DNA of 64,000 nt. It comes from JANNAT01 sp031384605 (GTDB lineage: Bacteria; Pseudomonadota; Alphaproteobacteria; Rhodobacterales; Rhodobacteraceae). The DNA lies in the NCBI GenBank assembly GCA_031384605.1, contig JANNAT010000142.1, positions 14,444 through 78,443 of the forward strand. Reading direction: 5' to 3'. The position numbers and the translations under genes are program-made. Of the stretch, positions 23,259-33,175 are shown one piece after another (the stretch's first letter is position 1; every line of letters begins with the position of its first letter). The notes beneath the pieces are model-generated. The model saw nothing but the letters and a program-made list of their open reading frames with translations. It was not told the DNA's origin and ran no database searches.

Positions 23259-26205
23259 AGGGGGGCGTCCGCATGTTTACGCCTTGCCGCCGGGCGCTGA
23301 TTTTCCGGCGCATTTGGTGGCAGGCCTACAGGACCGCATGGCTGGCCAGCCGCCAGAAGCCATGGCGCGGGTCAAGCTGTATGTGAACACTGCCAGAATG
23401 CGGCGGCGTATTATTGATCTGTTTTCGACAAAAGGGGCGGCGTTTTTGCCGCAAATACTGCTGATTACGGATCTGGCAAATGATCCAACTTTGGGGCTGC
23501 CGCCAGCAACCTCTGCGTTGCGCCGCCGGTTGGAGTTGGCGCAGTTGATCGGCGGGTTGTTGGATGCACAGCCTGATCTTGCGCCGCGCACGACGCTTTA
23601 CGATCTGGCCGACAGCCTTGCCACATTGATCGACGAAATGCAGGGCGAAGGTGTGCCGCCACAGGTGGTTGCGGGCTTGGATGTTTCCAACCATTCAGAA
23701 CATTGGCGGCGAACACAGGCGTTTTTGCAAATCATAGCACCGCTTTTCGCGGACAGCCTTGATGGCGAGGCGCGTCAGCGGCTGGCAGCTTTGCGCATGG
23801 TCGAGATTTGGTCGCATAGCCCGCCAAACACGCCGGTCATCGTTGCCGGATCGACGGGATCGCGCGGAACCACGGCTGCGTTCATGGCTGCGGTGGCAGC
23901 CCTGCCAAACGGGGCCTTGGTGTTGCCGGGTTTTGATGCGAATACACCCAGCGCGGTTTGGGACGCGATGAACGATGCGTTTACCGCCGAAGACCACCCC
24001 CAATACCGGTTTCGCAGGCTGTTGGATCTGTTGCAGATCACCGCCGATGATGTGGCACCATGGCGCGATATTGCAGCACCCGACCCTGAACGCAATCGGC
24101 TGATATCGCTGTCATTGCGCCCGGCACCCGTGACCGATCAATGGTTGATCGAAGGGCCGATGTTGCCAGATCTGATTCTGGCAACCAAGGACATGACCCT
24201 GATCGAGGCCGCCTCGCCCCGCAACGAGGCGCTGGCGATTGCGTTAATCTTGCGCGAAGCTGCGGAAAACGGCACCAAGGCGGCGTTGATCACCCCGGAC
24301 CGCAATCTGACCCGACAAGTTGCTGCCGCCTTGGATCGGTGGGCAATTTTGCCGGATGATTCTGCGGGAAAACCGCTGGCCTTGTCAGCGCCGGGGCGGT
24401 TTCTTTCGCATGTCGTCGAGTTGTTTTGCGAAAAACTGACACCGGATCGCTTGCTGACGTTGTTAAAGCACCCACTTGCCGCCACCGGGGGCGACCGGGG
24501 ACAGCATTTGTTGTTTACGCGCCACCTTGAATTGAAGCTGCGCAGACACGGCCCCAGTTTTCTGACGGGGCAGGACTTGATCGCCTGGGCAAAGTCGCGG
24601 GACGACGTTGGCATCGTTGAATGGGCCGAGTGTCTTGCCAATGCGCTGGATCGTATCGCGGGTTTTGACTGCAACGCATTGCCTGACCGGGTGGCGGGCC
24701 ATCTGTGGTTGGCAGATGCCCTTGCGCGCGGAACTGCGCCGGACGGATGCGGCGATTTGTGGGGCAAGGCTGCGGGGGCCGAAGCGCAAGCCCTGATGGC
24801 AGACCTGACAACCGAGGCCCCGCATGGCGGTGCTTATTCGGCAACGGAATACCGGGACTTGTTCAAGTCTTTGCTGAACAAAGGTGAGGTGCGGGAACCC
24901 GTTCTGGCCCATCCGAATGTGATGATCTGGGGCACGCTAGAGGCACGGGTGCAAGGTGCTGAACTGGTCATTCTTGGTGGATTGAATGATTCCGTCTGGC
25001 CTAAATTGCCAGAACCGGACCCGTGGCTTAACCGCCAGATGCGCAAGGCGGCTGGTTTGCTGTTGCCCGAACGCCAAATTGGGCTGTCTGCGCATGACTA
25101 TCAGCAGGCAGTCGCGGCACCCCGGGTGATCTTGTCGCGCGCGGTGCGAAATGCGGATGCAGAAACCGTGCCGTCGCGGTGGCTGAACCGTTTATTGAAC
25201 CTGATGGACGGGCTGCCGCAGCGCAATGGCCCCGCTGCAATGGCCAAAATGCGCGAAAAGGGGGCGGCGTGGACAAGCATGGCCCAGATGCTGGAGCGGC
25301 CGACCACGGCAATGCTGGGTGATCCGCGCCTGATGCCAGCCAAGCGGCCAGCACCGCAGCCGCCGGTTTCAATGCGGCCTGATCGACTTTCGCTGACCAA
25401 TATCGCGCGGTTGATCCGCGATCCTTATGCGATTTATGCGCGCCACATTCTGCGGCTTTATCCGCTGGACCCTTTACACGCGACACCTACCACGCGTGAG
25501 CGGGGGAAAATTGTGCACAGCGTTCTTGAAGAGTTTGTAAAATCGCGCCCCGCACAAGAAACCCGCGTCAAGGCCCGGCAACGACTTTTGGATATTGCGG
25601 TGGCCGTGCTTAATGCGGAAACCGCGTTTCCGTCGGCGCGCGCATTGTGGCTGGCACGGCTGGACCGGGCGGCGGATCACTTTCTGACGCAAGACGCCAA
25701 GCAGGACGGCACCGCTTTGGTGGTGGAAACAAAAGGATCCGTCCGGCTTGATCCGCTGAACTTTACCTTGTTCGGCACGCCTGACCGGATTGACCGGCTG
25801 CCAGATGGGCGGTTGCATTTGATTGATTATAAAACCGGGTCACCACCGTCAGCGGCACAACAAAAAGCCTATGAAAAACAGCTTCTACTGGCGGCGGCCA
25901 TGGCCGAACGTGGTGGGTTTGCGGATTTCGGCCCAACAGACGTTGCCACGATCAGCTATGTTGGGTTGGGGTCAGGCGAAAAGGTTGTTGATACCACGAT
26001 GACGCCCGAACTGATCGCCGTTGAATGGGCGAAACTGATAACGCTTGTGTCGCGGTATCTGACGCGGACCACCGGCTATACCTCGCGCCGGGCAATGTTT
26101 GAGCAGCGTTTCCCCGGCGATTACGACCATCTTGCACGATTTGGGGAATGGCAGATGTCAGACCGCGCCGTGCCGGAATCCGTTGGCCCACAGGATTTGC
26201 CATGA
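23251..26205 (+). CDS. addB: Double-strand break repair protein AddB
   Basis: 984 residues, typical for alphaproteobacterial AddB. It forms with AddA the helicase-nuclease that resects double-strand ends and loads RecA. The C-terminal RecB-type nuclease motif is visible as HLIDYKTGSPPS near residue 855. The N-terminal region has a degenerate helicase-like fold. Start ATG lies 8 bases inside murU. The stop overlaps addA as ATGA. Confidence 0.94.
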   Translation: MFEGGRPHVYALPPGADFPAHLVAGLQDRMAGQPPEAMARVKLYVNTARMRRRIIDLFSTKGAAFLPQILLITDLANDPTLGLPPATSALRRRLELAQLIGGLLDAQPDLAPRTTLYDLADSLATLIDEMQGEGVPPQVVAGLDVSNHSEHWRRTQAFLQIIAPLFADSLDGEARQRLAALRMVEIWSHSPPNTPVIVAGSTGSRGTTAAFMAAVAALPNGALVLPGFDANTPSAVWDAMNDAFTAEDHPQYRFRRLLDLLQITADDVAPWRDIAAPDPERNRLISLSLRPAPVTDQWLIEGPMLPDLILATKDMTLIEAASPRNEALAIALILREAAENGTKAALITPDRNLTRQVAAALDRWAILPDDSAGKPLALSAPGRFLSHVVELFCEKLTPDRLLTLLKHPLAATGGDRGQHLLFTRHLELKLRRHGPSFLTGQDLIAWAKSRDDVGIVEWAECLANALDRIAGFDCNALPDRVAGHLWLADALARGTAPDGCGDLWGKAAGAEAQALMADLTTEAPHGGAYSATEYRDLFKSLLNKGEVREPVLAHPNVMIWGTLEARVQGAELVILGGLNDSVWPKLPEPDPWLNRQMRKAAGLLLPERQIGLSAHDYQQAVAAPRVILSRAVRNADAETVPSRWLNRLLNLMDGLPQRNGPAAMAKMREKGAAWTSMAQMLERPTTAMLGDPRLMPAKRPAPQPPVSMRPDRLSLTNIARLIRDPYAIYARHILRLYPLDPLHATPTTRERGKIVHSVLEEFVKSRPAQETRVKARQRLLDIAVAVLNAETAFPSARALWLARLDRAADHFLTQDAKQDGTALVVETKGSVRLDPLNFTLFGTPDRIDRLPDGRLHLIDYKTGSPPSAAQQKAYEKQLLLAAAMAERGGFADFGPTDVATISYVGLGSGEKVVDTTMTPELIAVEWAKLITLVSRYLTRTTGYTSRRAMFEQRFPGDYDHLARFGEWQMSDRAVPESVGPQDLP

Positions 26206-29200
26206 CCCGCGCCGATGCTTTTGTGCGCCAAATTCAGGCCTCGGATCCGATGGCCACGACATGGCTTTCGGCGAATGCCGGGTCGGGGAAAACCCGCGTG
26301 TTGACAGACCGCGTTGCCCGCCTGTTGCTAAGCGGCGTGCAGCCGCAACACATATTGTGCCTGACCTATACCAAAGCCGCCGCAACCGAGATGCAAAACC
26401 GGCTGTTTCGCAGGTTGGGCGAATGGGCGATGAAGCCCGATGTCGCGCTGCAAAAAGCCTTGGCCGAGTTGGGCGATGAGGGCAGACATGCGCCCGGTGC
26501 TTTGGCCCGCGCGCGGCAATTGTTTGCGCGCGCGATTGAGGCGCCGGGTGGGCTGCGCATACAGACCATTCACAGTTTTTGCGCCACCTTGTTGCGCCGC
26601 TTTCCGCTGGAGGCCGGGGTTTCCCCGCAATTCACCGAGCTGGACGACCGCGCCGGACGGCTGTTGCGGGCGGCATTGGTTGAGGAAATGGCGGCGGTTC
26701 ACGCCCCGGATATCATCGCTGATGTCGCGCAAGCCTATTCTGGCGAGGATTTTACGGGTTTAATGGAACAGGTTGTTCGCAACCGACCCGGGTTTTCCCT
26801 GCCTTTAGACCAAGAGCAGGCAAACCAGCTGTTCGGTCTGCCAAAGGATGATAGCGTTGAATGCGTTTTGGGGGATGTGTTTCTTGGCTATGAGGCGGCT
26901 TTGGTTGCCAAAATCAGCCCTGCGATGCTGGGCTGCAAAGACACCGACATTAAAATCGCAACGCGGTTGGCGGCGTTAGATCTGGCGTTGCCAACGCTGG
27001 GGGCTTTGGCCGCGCTGGAAGATATTCTGTTATTTGGTCCAAAGACGGCTGCGCCTTATGGTGCGAAAATCGGCAAGCTGCCAACCAAGGATTGCCGCGC
27101 TGCCATTGCCGCAGACCTGCCACAACTTGAGGCCCTGATGCTGCGTGTCGAAGCCGCGCGGCCCCGCCGACTTGCACTGTTGGCCGTGCAAAAGACCCTT
27201 ATCCTGCACCGCTTTGCCGCAGTGTTTTTACCTTTGTACGAACAGGCCAAGGCCGCGCGCGGTTGTCTGGATTTTGACGATTTGATCGCCCGCGCCAAAG
27301 GGTTGTTAACCGATCCATCCGTCGCGGCCTGGGTTTTGTTCCGGCTGGACGGCGGTATAGATCATATTCTGGTGGACGAAGCCCAAGACACCAGCCCTGA
27401 CCAATGGCGGGTGATCGAACTGTTGGCGGCTGAATTTGCTGCTGGCGAAGGCACACGCGACGGCGGCCGCACTTTGTTTGTGGTGGGCGACAAAAAACAG
27501 TCGATCTATTCATTTCAGGGTGCCGATATTGCCGTATTTGATGAAAAGCTTGATCAGTTCAGCCAAGGGTTTCAGGCCGCCGATCTGGCATTTCAAAGCC
27601 TGAAGCTTGAATATTCGTTCCGCTCTTCGCCTGCGATTTTGCGGCTGGTGGACGAAACTTTTGGCGCGCGTTTCCCCGCAGCGTTGGGCGATACGGTTTT
27701 GCACCATGCGTTCAGGGCCGACATGCCCGGACGGGTTGATCTGTGGCCCATGATCACATCAGCCCCGGAAAAGACCGATGAAAACTGGGAAGATCCGGTT
27801 GATCTGGTGGCCGAAACGCATCATTCGGCACAGCTGGCCGAGGCCATTGCGCAAGAGATCAAGCAGCTGATCGCGGCGGGCGTGCAAATTCCGACCGGTG
27901 AGGATCCGGCGCAATCGCGTCAGGTTCATGCCGGAGATTTTCTGATTTTGGTGCAACGAAGATCGGCGTTGTTTGAACAGATCATCCGGGCCTGCAAAAA
28001 GGCGGGTCTGCCCATTGCCGGCGCGGACCGGCTAAAGCTGGGTGCGGAGCTGGCGGTGAAAGACCTTGCGGCGTTGCTGGCCTTTATTGCCACGCCAGAG
28101 GATGACTTGTCTTTGGCGGTAACCCTGCGATCCCCGTTGTGTAGCTGGACCGAAGCCGAGCTTTTTACGCTTGCACAGGGTCGAAAAGGCTTTCTGTGGG
28201 AGGCGCTGCGCCACAGCGTGATACATTCGGAAACGCTGGCGATGCTGGCAGATCTGCGGGATCAATCTGATTTCTTGCGCCCGTTTGATTTGATCGAGCG
28301 CGCCCTGACGCGGCATGATGGTCGGCGGCGGTTGTTGGCCCGCCTTGGCCCCGAGGCAGAAGACGGTATTGACGAATTGCTGTCACAGGCCTTGGCCTAT
28401 GAGCGAAACGAAGTGCCAAGCCTGACGGGGTTTCTGGTTTGGCTTGAAACGGATGATGTCGAGATCAAGCGGCAAATGGATGGCGCGGGCCACCTGATAC
28501 GGGTGATGACGGTTCATGGTGCAAAAGGCTTGGAAGCCCCGATTGTTATCTTGCCAGACACCGCCACCCGCAATCCGCCGGATTATGATGAGATTTACCG
28601 CCTGCCGGGTGGCGTGCCGATCTGGAAAACCACAGCCGACCACAGCCCACCCTTGATTCAAGGCCTGCGCAGTGGCCGCAAGATCAAGGCTGAACAGGAA
28701 AGCCTGCGGTTGTTGTATGTGGCAATGACACGGGCGAAATCATGGTTGATCGTGGCGGGCGCTGGCAGTGCGGATGCAGATGGGGCTTGGCACAGGTTGA
28801 TTTCTCAAGGCATGCAGGCTGTTGGCGCAATGCCCATTTCTGACGGGCGGCAGCGGTATGAGTTTGGGCAATGGCCTGAATCGTCGGAAAAACAGTCGCT
28901 GATACAGCCTGATCTGGCCCAACTGCCCGCATGGACGGCCGTGGATGCAACAAGTCTCGCCCGGCCCGATCAGCCGGTTTCTCCGTCTGATCTTGGGGGG
29001 GCAAAGGTGCTGGCCGGTGAGCTGGATGGGTTGACTGAGAAGGACGGCAAGCAACGTGGAACCGCCCTGCACCTGCTTTTGCAACACTTGCCCCGGGCAC
29101 CATCGCAGGAATGGGCCGATATTGCGCGGACTTTGATTTCCGACGGGTTGGTGCGCGAAAGCGTTCTGCCCGAGGCGTTGGCCCTGCTGAATGCCCCAGA

Positions 29201-29570
29201 TCTTTCCTGGGTGTTTGCGCCTGAAACCCTTAGCGAAGTGGCTGTTACCGGGCAACTTGGCGCGCGCCGCATGGTGGGTTCCATTGATCGTTTGGTTGTA
29301 ACGGATGCCTGCGTGACGGCGGTTGACTACAAGTCAAACCAAAAGATACCATCTTCGGCTGCGCTTATTCCGGAAGGAATTTTACGCCAATTGGGGGCCT
29401 ATCTGATTGCCCTGCAAGACATCTATCCCGATCGCCGGGTCGAGGTGGCGGTGCTTTGGACCAAGACCGCGCAGCTGATGGCGGTTCCTCACGATATCGT
29501 GCGGGACGCCTTCGCGCGGACCACGATATCTTGCGGTTGGCCACTTGACGACAGCTTGTCGGACCCATAG
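26202..29570 (+). CDS. addA: Double-strand break repair helicase AddA
   Basis: 1122 residues, UvrD/RecB superfamily 1 helicase. Walker A SANAGSGKTRVLTDR is at residues 20-34, DEAQDTSPDQW forms the Walker B/II motif, VVGDKKQSIYSFQGAD motif III, and MTVHGAKGLEAPIV a later helicase motif. The C-terminal nuclease DYKSNQ is intact. The start at 26202 overlaps addB by 4 bases. Confidence 0.96.
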   Translation: MTRADAFVRQIQASDPMATTWLSANAGSGKTRVLTDRVARLLLSGVQPQHILCLTYTKAAATEMQNRLFRRLGEWAMKPDVALQKALAELGDEGRHAPGALARARQLFARAIEAPGGLRIQTIHSFCATLLRRFPLEAGVSPQFTELDDRAGRLLRAALVEEMAAVHAPDIIADVAQAYSGEDFTGLMEQVVRNRPGFSLPLDQEQANQLFGLPKDDSVECVLGDVFLGYEAALVAKISPAMLGCKDTDIKIATRLAALDLALPTLGALAALEDILLFGPKTAAPYGAKIGKLPTKDCRAAIAADLPQLEALMLRVEAARPRRLALLAVQKTLILHRFAAVFLPLYEQAKAARGCLDFDDLIARAKGLLTDPSVAAWVLFRLDGGIDHILVDEAQDTSPDQWRVIELLAAEFAAGEGTRDGGRTLFVVGDKKQSIYSFQGADIAVFDEKLDQFSQGFQAADLAFQSLKLEYSFRSSPAILRLVDETFGARFPAALGDTVLHHAFRADMPGRVDLWPMITSAPEKTDENWEDPVDLVAETHHSAQLAEAIAQEIKQLIAAGVQIPTGEDPAQSRQVHAGDFLILVQRRSALFEQIIRACKKAGLPIAGADRLKLGAELAVKDLAALLAFIATPEDDLSLAVTLRSPLCSWTEAELFTLAQGRKGFLWEALRHSVIHSETLAMLADLRDQSDFLRPFDLIERALTRHDGRRRLLARLGPEAEDGIDELLSQALAYERNEVPSLTGFLVWLETDDVEIKRQMDGAGHLIRVMTVHGAKGLEAPIVILPDTATRNPPDYDEIYRLPGGVPIWKTTADHSPPLIQGLRSGRKIKAEQESLRLLYVAMTRAKSWLIVAGAGSADADGAWHRLISQGMQAVGAMPISDGRQRYEFGQWPESSEKQSLIQPDLAQLPAWTAVDATSLARPDQPVSPSDLGGAKVLAGELDGLTEKDGKQRGTALHLLLQHLPRAPSQEWADIARTLISDGLVRESVLPEALALLNAPDLSWVFAPETLSEVAVTGQLGARRMVGSIDRLVVTDACVTAVDYKSNQKIPSSAALIPEGILRQLGAYLIALQDIYPDRRVEVAVLWTKTAQLMAVPHDIVRDAFARTTISCGWPLDDSLSDP

Positions 29571-29606
29571 CTTTAAAGATCGCAGTTATTTTCAGGAGTT
29601 CCCACT

Positions 29607-29933
29607 ATGGGTGCCAATACCGTCGTCGTAACCGACGCCACGTTCGATGCCGAAGTTCGCAAATCGGCTATCCCGGTTGTGGTGGATTTTTGGGCCGAGT
29701 GGTGTGGTCCATGCCGCCAGATCGGCCCGGCCTTGGAAGAGTTGGCGGTGGAATATGCTGGCCGCGTCAAGATCGTCAAGGTCAACGTAGACGATAACCC
29801 TGACAGCCCGGCGATGTTGGGCGTTCGTGGAATTCCGGCGTTGTTTTTGTTCAAGAATGGCGAAGTGGTGTCAAACAAAGTTGGCGCGGCACCGAAAGCC
29901 GCTTTGGCCAGCTGGATTGCGTCAGCAATCTAA
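29607..29933 (+). CDS. trxA: Thioredoxin
   Basis: 108 residues, one thioredoxin fold with WCGPC in the usual place and GIPALFLFKNGE near the cis-proline. General cytosolic disulfide reductant. CAGGAG precedes the ATG. It lies 36 bases after addA, and an intrinsic terminator follows. Confidence 0.97.
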   Translation: MGANTVVVTDATFDAEVRKSAIPVVVDFWAEWCGPCRQIGPALEELAVEYAGRVKIVKVNVDDNPDSPAMLGVRGIPALFLFKNGEVVSNKVGAAPKAALASWIASAI

Positions 29934-29954
29934 TCGCCCGCCGGATTTCGATTT

Positions 29955-29982
29955 AAAGGCACCCCCTACCGGGTGCCTTTTT
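29955..29982 (+). terminator. Intrinsic terminator after trxA
   Basis: AAAGGCACCC and GGGTGCCTTT form a 10-bp stem with a short loop, followed by TTTTTC. It closes the tsaE-to-trxA run and separates it from hslVU. Confidence 0.9.
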
Positions 29983-30094
29983 CGTTTGCCGGCAATGGTT
30001 GTGGATCAGGCCGTTTCGCTGGCTGCTGCCATCGCAACCGCTTGTGCAACTGGCAACCGGGTTCCATATAGAAAGCTTGTGCGGAGGGCGACGT

Positions 30095-30652
30095 ATGGCC
30101 GATGAAAAATTTCTCGGATGGCATGGCACCACGATTTTGGCCGTGCGACGCGGCGGTGAGGTTGTGGTGGCCGGTGATGGCCAGGTGTCGCTGGGCAATA
30201 CGGTGATCAAGGGATCAGCCCGAAAGGTGCGCAGGCTTTCGCCCGGCGGGCATCATGTGGTGGCGGGGTTTGCCGGATCAACTGCGGATGCCTTTACTCT
30301 GCTGGAACGGCTGGAGAAAAAACTGGAGGCCGCGCCGGGACAGCTGGCGCGCGCCTGTGTTGATCTGGCCAAAGACTGGCGGATGGACAAATACCTGCGC
30401 AATCTTGAAGCGATGCTGATCGTGACCGACGGGGCCGATTTGTATGTGATTACCGGGGCGGGCGATGTGCTGGAACCTGAACATGATGTCGCGGCGATTG
30501 GATCGGGCGGGAATTTCGCGCTGGCGGCGGCGCGGGGGCTGATGACAACCGATCTGGGGGCCGAAGATATCGCACGGCGCGCCATGGCGATTGCCGCCGA
30601 AATTTGTGTGTTCACCAATGGCAACCTGACGGTTGAACGGATTTCAAAATGA
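30095..30652 (+). CDS. hslV: ATP-dependent protease subunit HslV
   Basis: 185 residues. The proteolytic threonine follows a short propeptide (WHGTTILAV), the GDGQVSLGNTV segment is intact, and the C-terminus has the CIFTN-like CVFTNGN. HslV forms the double-hexamer core that HslU opens. GCGGAGG precedes the ATG at 30095, while an upstream frame is not conserved. It overlaps hslU by 4 bases. Confidence 0.96.
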   Translation: MADEKFLGWHGTTILAVRRGGEVVVAGDGQVSLGNTVIKGSARKVRRLSPGGHHVVAGFAGSTADAFTLLERLEKKLEAAPGQLARACVDLAKDWRMDKYLRNLEAMLIVTDGADLYVITGAGDVLEPEHDVAAIGSGGNFALAAARGLMTTDLGAEDIARRAMAIAAEICVFTNGNLTVERISK

Positions 30653-31944
30653 CCGATCTGACCCCGCGCGAAATTGTCCTTGAACTTGACCGCCATATCA
30701 TCGGGCAGAATGACGCCAAGCGCGCGGTGGCCGTGGCGCTGCGCAATCGCTGGCGGCGCAAGCATCTGGCGGATGATTTGCGGGATGAGGTTTATCCCAA
30801 AAACATCCTGATGATCGGGCCTACCGGGGTTGGCAAAACCGAAATCTCGCGTCGGTTGGCCAAGTTGGCAAAAGCGCCGTTTCTGAAGGTTGAGGCCACA
30901 AAGTTTACCGAAGTGGGTTACGTTGGCCGCGATGTTGACAGCATCATTCGCGATCTGATGGACACGGCCATATCTGACACCCGCGCGCGGATGCGGGATG
31001 ATGTAAAGGCGCGCGCGCAGGCCGCCGCCGAAGATCGGGTGATCGAGGCATTGGCCGGTAAAGATGCCCGCGATCAAACCCGCGAGTTGTTTCGCGGCAA
31101 GCTGCGGCGCGGCGAAGTGGATGCAACCATGATCGAGATCGAGGTGGCCGATGCAGCCCCGGCGGGGATGATGCCCATGGGCAACGGCATGGATATGCAG
31201 ATGCAAGGGCTGCAGGATCTGTTCAAGGCCTTTGGTGGAAAATCCAGCCGCAAGCGGCTTTCGGTGGCTGACAGCTATGATATTTTGATCAGTCAAGAAG
31301 CCGACAAGCTGTTGGATGATGAGGCGGTCAAGTTGGCGGCGCTTGAGGCAGTGCAGGAAAATGGCATCGTTTTTCTGGATGAAATCGACAAGATTTGTGC
31401 CAAGGCTGATGCCCGCGGTGCTGATGTTTCACGTGAAGGCGTGCAACGCGATTTGTTGCCATTGATTGAAGGCACGACCGTTTCCACCAAATATGGTCCG
31501 GTCAAGACCGACCATATTCTGTTTATCGCATCGGGCGCGTTTCACAGTGCCAAACCGTCTGATCTGCTGCCGGAATTGCAGGGGCGGCTGCCCATTCGAG
31601 TTGAACTGTTGCCGCTGACCGAAGGCGATTTCGTGCGCATCCTGACAGAAACCGATAACGCCCTGACGTTGCAATATGCGGCATTGATGGGAACCGAACT
31701 GGTAGATGTGGCGTTTACCGAAGATGGCATTGCGGCCTTGGCCAAAATCGCCGCCGACGTTAATCGCAGTATCGAAAATATCGGCGCGCGGCGGCTGTAT
31801 ACGGTGATGGAGCGGGTGTTTGAAGAGTTGTCGTTCACAGCGCCGGATCGAGCTGGCGAAAAAGTAGTCATTGACGCTGGTTTTGTAGAGGCGCGCTTGG
31901 GTGAAATGTCACGGTCTGCCGACATTTCCCGATACGTGTTGTAG
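30649..31944 (+). CDS. hslU: HslU ATPase of the HslUV protease
   Basis: 431 residues. It starts LTPREIVLELDRHIIGQNDAKRAVAVALRNRWRR, with Walker A GPTGVGKTEI, Walker B VFLDEIDKI and the sensor region GARRLYTVMERV. It unfolds substrates for HslV. The DVSREGVQRDLLP segment is coded by a partial parS-like sequence (see the parS-like entry). Confidence 0.97.
   Translation: MTDLTPREIVLELDRHIIGQNDAKRAVAVALRNRWRRKHLADDLRDEVYPKNILMIGPTGVGKTEISRRLAKLAKAPFLKVEATKFTEVGYVGRDVDSIIRDLMDTAISDTRARMRDDVKARAQAAAEDRVIEALAGKDARDQTRELFRGKLRRGEVDATMIEIEVADAAPAGMMPMGNGMDMQMQGLQDLFKAFGGKSSRKRLSVADSYDILISQEADKLLDDEAVKLAALEAVQENGIVFLDEIDKICAKADARGADVSREGVQRDLLPLIEGTTVSTKYGPVKTDHILFIASGAFHSAKPSDLLPELQGRLPIRVELLPLTEGDFVRILTETDNALTLQYAALMGTELVDVAFTEDGIAALAKIAADVNRSIENIGARRLYTVMERVFEELSFTAPDRAGEKVVIDAGFVEARLGEMSRSADISRYVL
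31423..31438. other. parS-like half-degenerate site inside hslU
   Basis: TGTTTCACGTGAAGGC matches the 16-bp parS consensus at 13 of 16 positions. The amino acids it encodes are conserved in HslU, so the match may be fortuitous. The central CACGTG is intact. Confidence 0.3.
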
Positions 31945-31998
31945 GCTGGTAAGCAACGTCAAAAACTGAACAATGCTGTTTTAATTTGAAAGGCTTAC

Positions 31999-33102
31999 AT
32001 GCCGCGCACGCTGTTGATTTTGGTTTTGACGGTCTTGATTTCTTGCAGCCCGCGCGGTCAATTGGCCTTGGCGCCCGAAGGTGCCCGGCTTGGCGATATC
32101 ACTCCCGTGTTCGTGGCCACCACGCGCGATGTGAAGGATGGTGCCTTTGACACTGGCAGATCAGAGTCTGTGCATTTTGCCCGTTATGATATCTCGGTGC
32201 CGCCGCAACGCGAGCTGGGAGAAATCAATTGGCCGCCACGGGGGGCCAAGCCGAACCCGGCCAAGCATTTTGTAACTGCAAAGCAAGTTCTTTTCGCGGG
32301 TGAGCCTGATTTCCGCAGCGATCTGTCAAGGTCGTTGTCTGTCAACGGCAGCGAGGCGGTTATCTTCGTGCATGGCTACAACACCAACTTTTCTGAAGGG
32401 TTATACCGCATCGCCCAGTTTGCGCATGATCTTGAGCTGCCCGGCACAGTTGTGCATTACGCCTGGCCATCCGCCGCCATTCCGCTGGGCTATGTCTACG
32501 ACCGCGATTCGTCATTGTTTGCGCGCGACGGGCTGGAGGCGCTGATCCGCGAGGTGAAGGCATCGGGTGCCACGCGCATTCTGCTGGTCGCCCATTCCAT
32601 GGGGGCAAGCCTGACCATGGAGGCGCTGCGGCAAGCGGCCATTCGGGGCGACAAGGGGTCGTTGGCCGCAATCGGCGGCGTTATTCTGATCTCGCCCGAC
32701 ATTGATGTTGATGTGTTTCGCGCGCAGGCGCATGCAATTGGCAAGCTTCCACAACCGTTTGTTATTTTCGGGTCCGATCGGGATCGGTTTTTGCGGTTGT
32801 CGGCGCAACTGACGGGACAGGCCGAACGGCTGGGGTCGCTTTCTGATGTGTCCAAGGTGGCAGATCTTGAGGTAACCCTGCTGGATGTCAGCCAATTTGC
32901 CGAAGGTGCTGGACATTTCACACTTGGCGATTCGCCGGCGTTGATTTTGCTGTTGGACCGGATTGGCGATCTGGAAGGCGCCTTTGAAAAAGACCGGATT
33001 GCGCGGCTCGGCTTGGTCTCGGGGGTGGTGCTGACAGTGCAAAACGCCACACAGGTCATTTTGCGGCCGGTGGTAGGTGTTGCCAACGAATTTACCCGCT
33101 AG
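31999..33102 (+). CDS. Alpha/beta-hydrolase lipoprotein (DUF900)
   Basis: 367 residues. Signal peptide with lipobox LISC (cysteine 16), then an alpha/beta-hydrolase: IFVHGYNTNF oxyanion region, nucleophile elbow AHSMG, and a late histidine in GAGHFTLGDS. This is the DUF900 esterase/lipase-like group. The cell location is the envelope as a lipid-anchored protein. Substrate unknown. Stands alone between hslU and the convergent Smr gene. Confidence 0.85.
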   Translation: MPRTLLILVLTVLISCSPRGQLALAPEGARLGDITPVFVATTRDVKDGAFDTGRSESVHFARYDISVPPQRELGEINWPPRGAKPNPAKHFVTAKQVLFAGEPDFRSDLSRSLSVNGSEAVIFVHGYNTNFSEGLYRIAQFAHDLELPGTVVHYAWPSAAIPLGYVYDRDSSLFARDGLEALIREVKASGATRILLVAHSMGASLTMEALRQAAIRGDKGSLAAIGGVILISPDIDVDVFRAQAHAIGKLPQPFVIFGSDRDRFLRLSAQLTGQAERLGSLSDVSKVADLEVTLLDVSQFAEGAGHFTLGDSPALILLLDRIGDLEGAFEKDRIARLGLVSGVVLTVQNATQVILRPVVGVANEFTR

Positions 33103-33175
33103 ATCGGGTCAGGTTTGCGCGAAGCGAGACGCTGTGATTTCCGATACCCCTGTTTCCGTCTAAACCTGCACCGCT

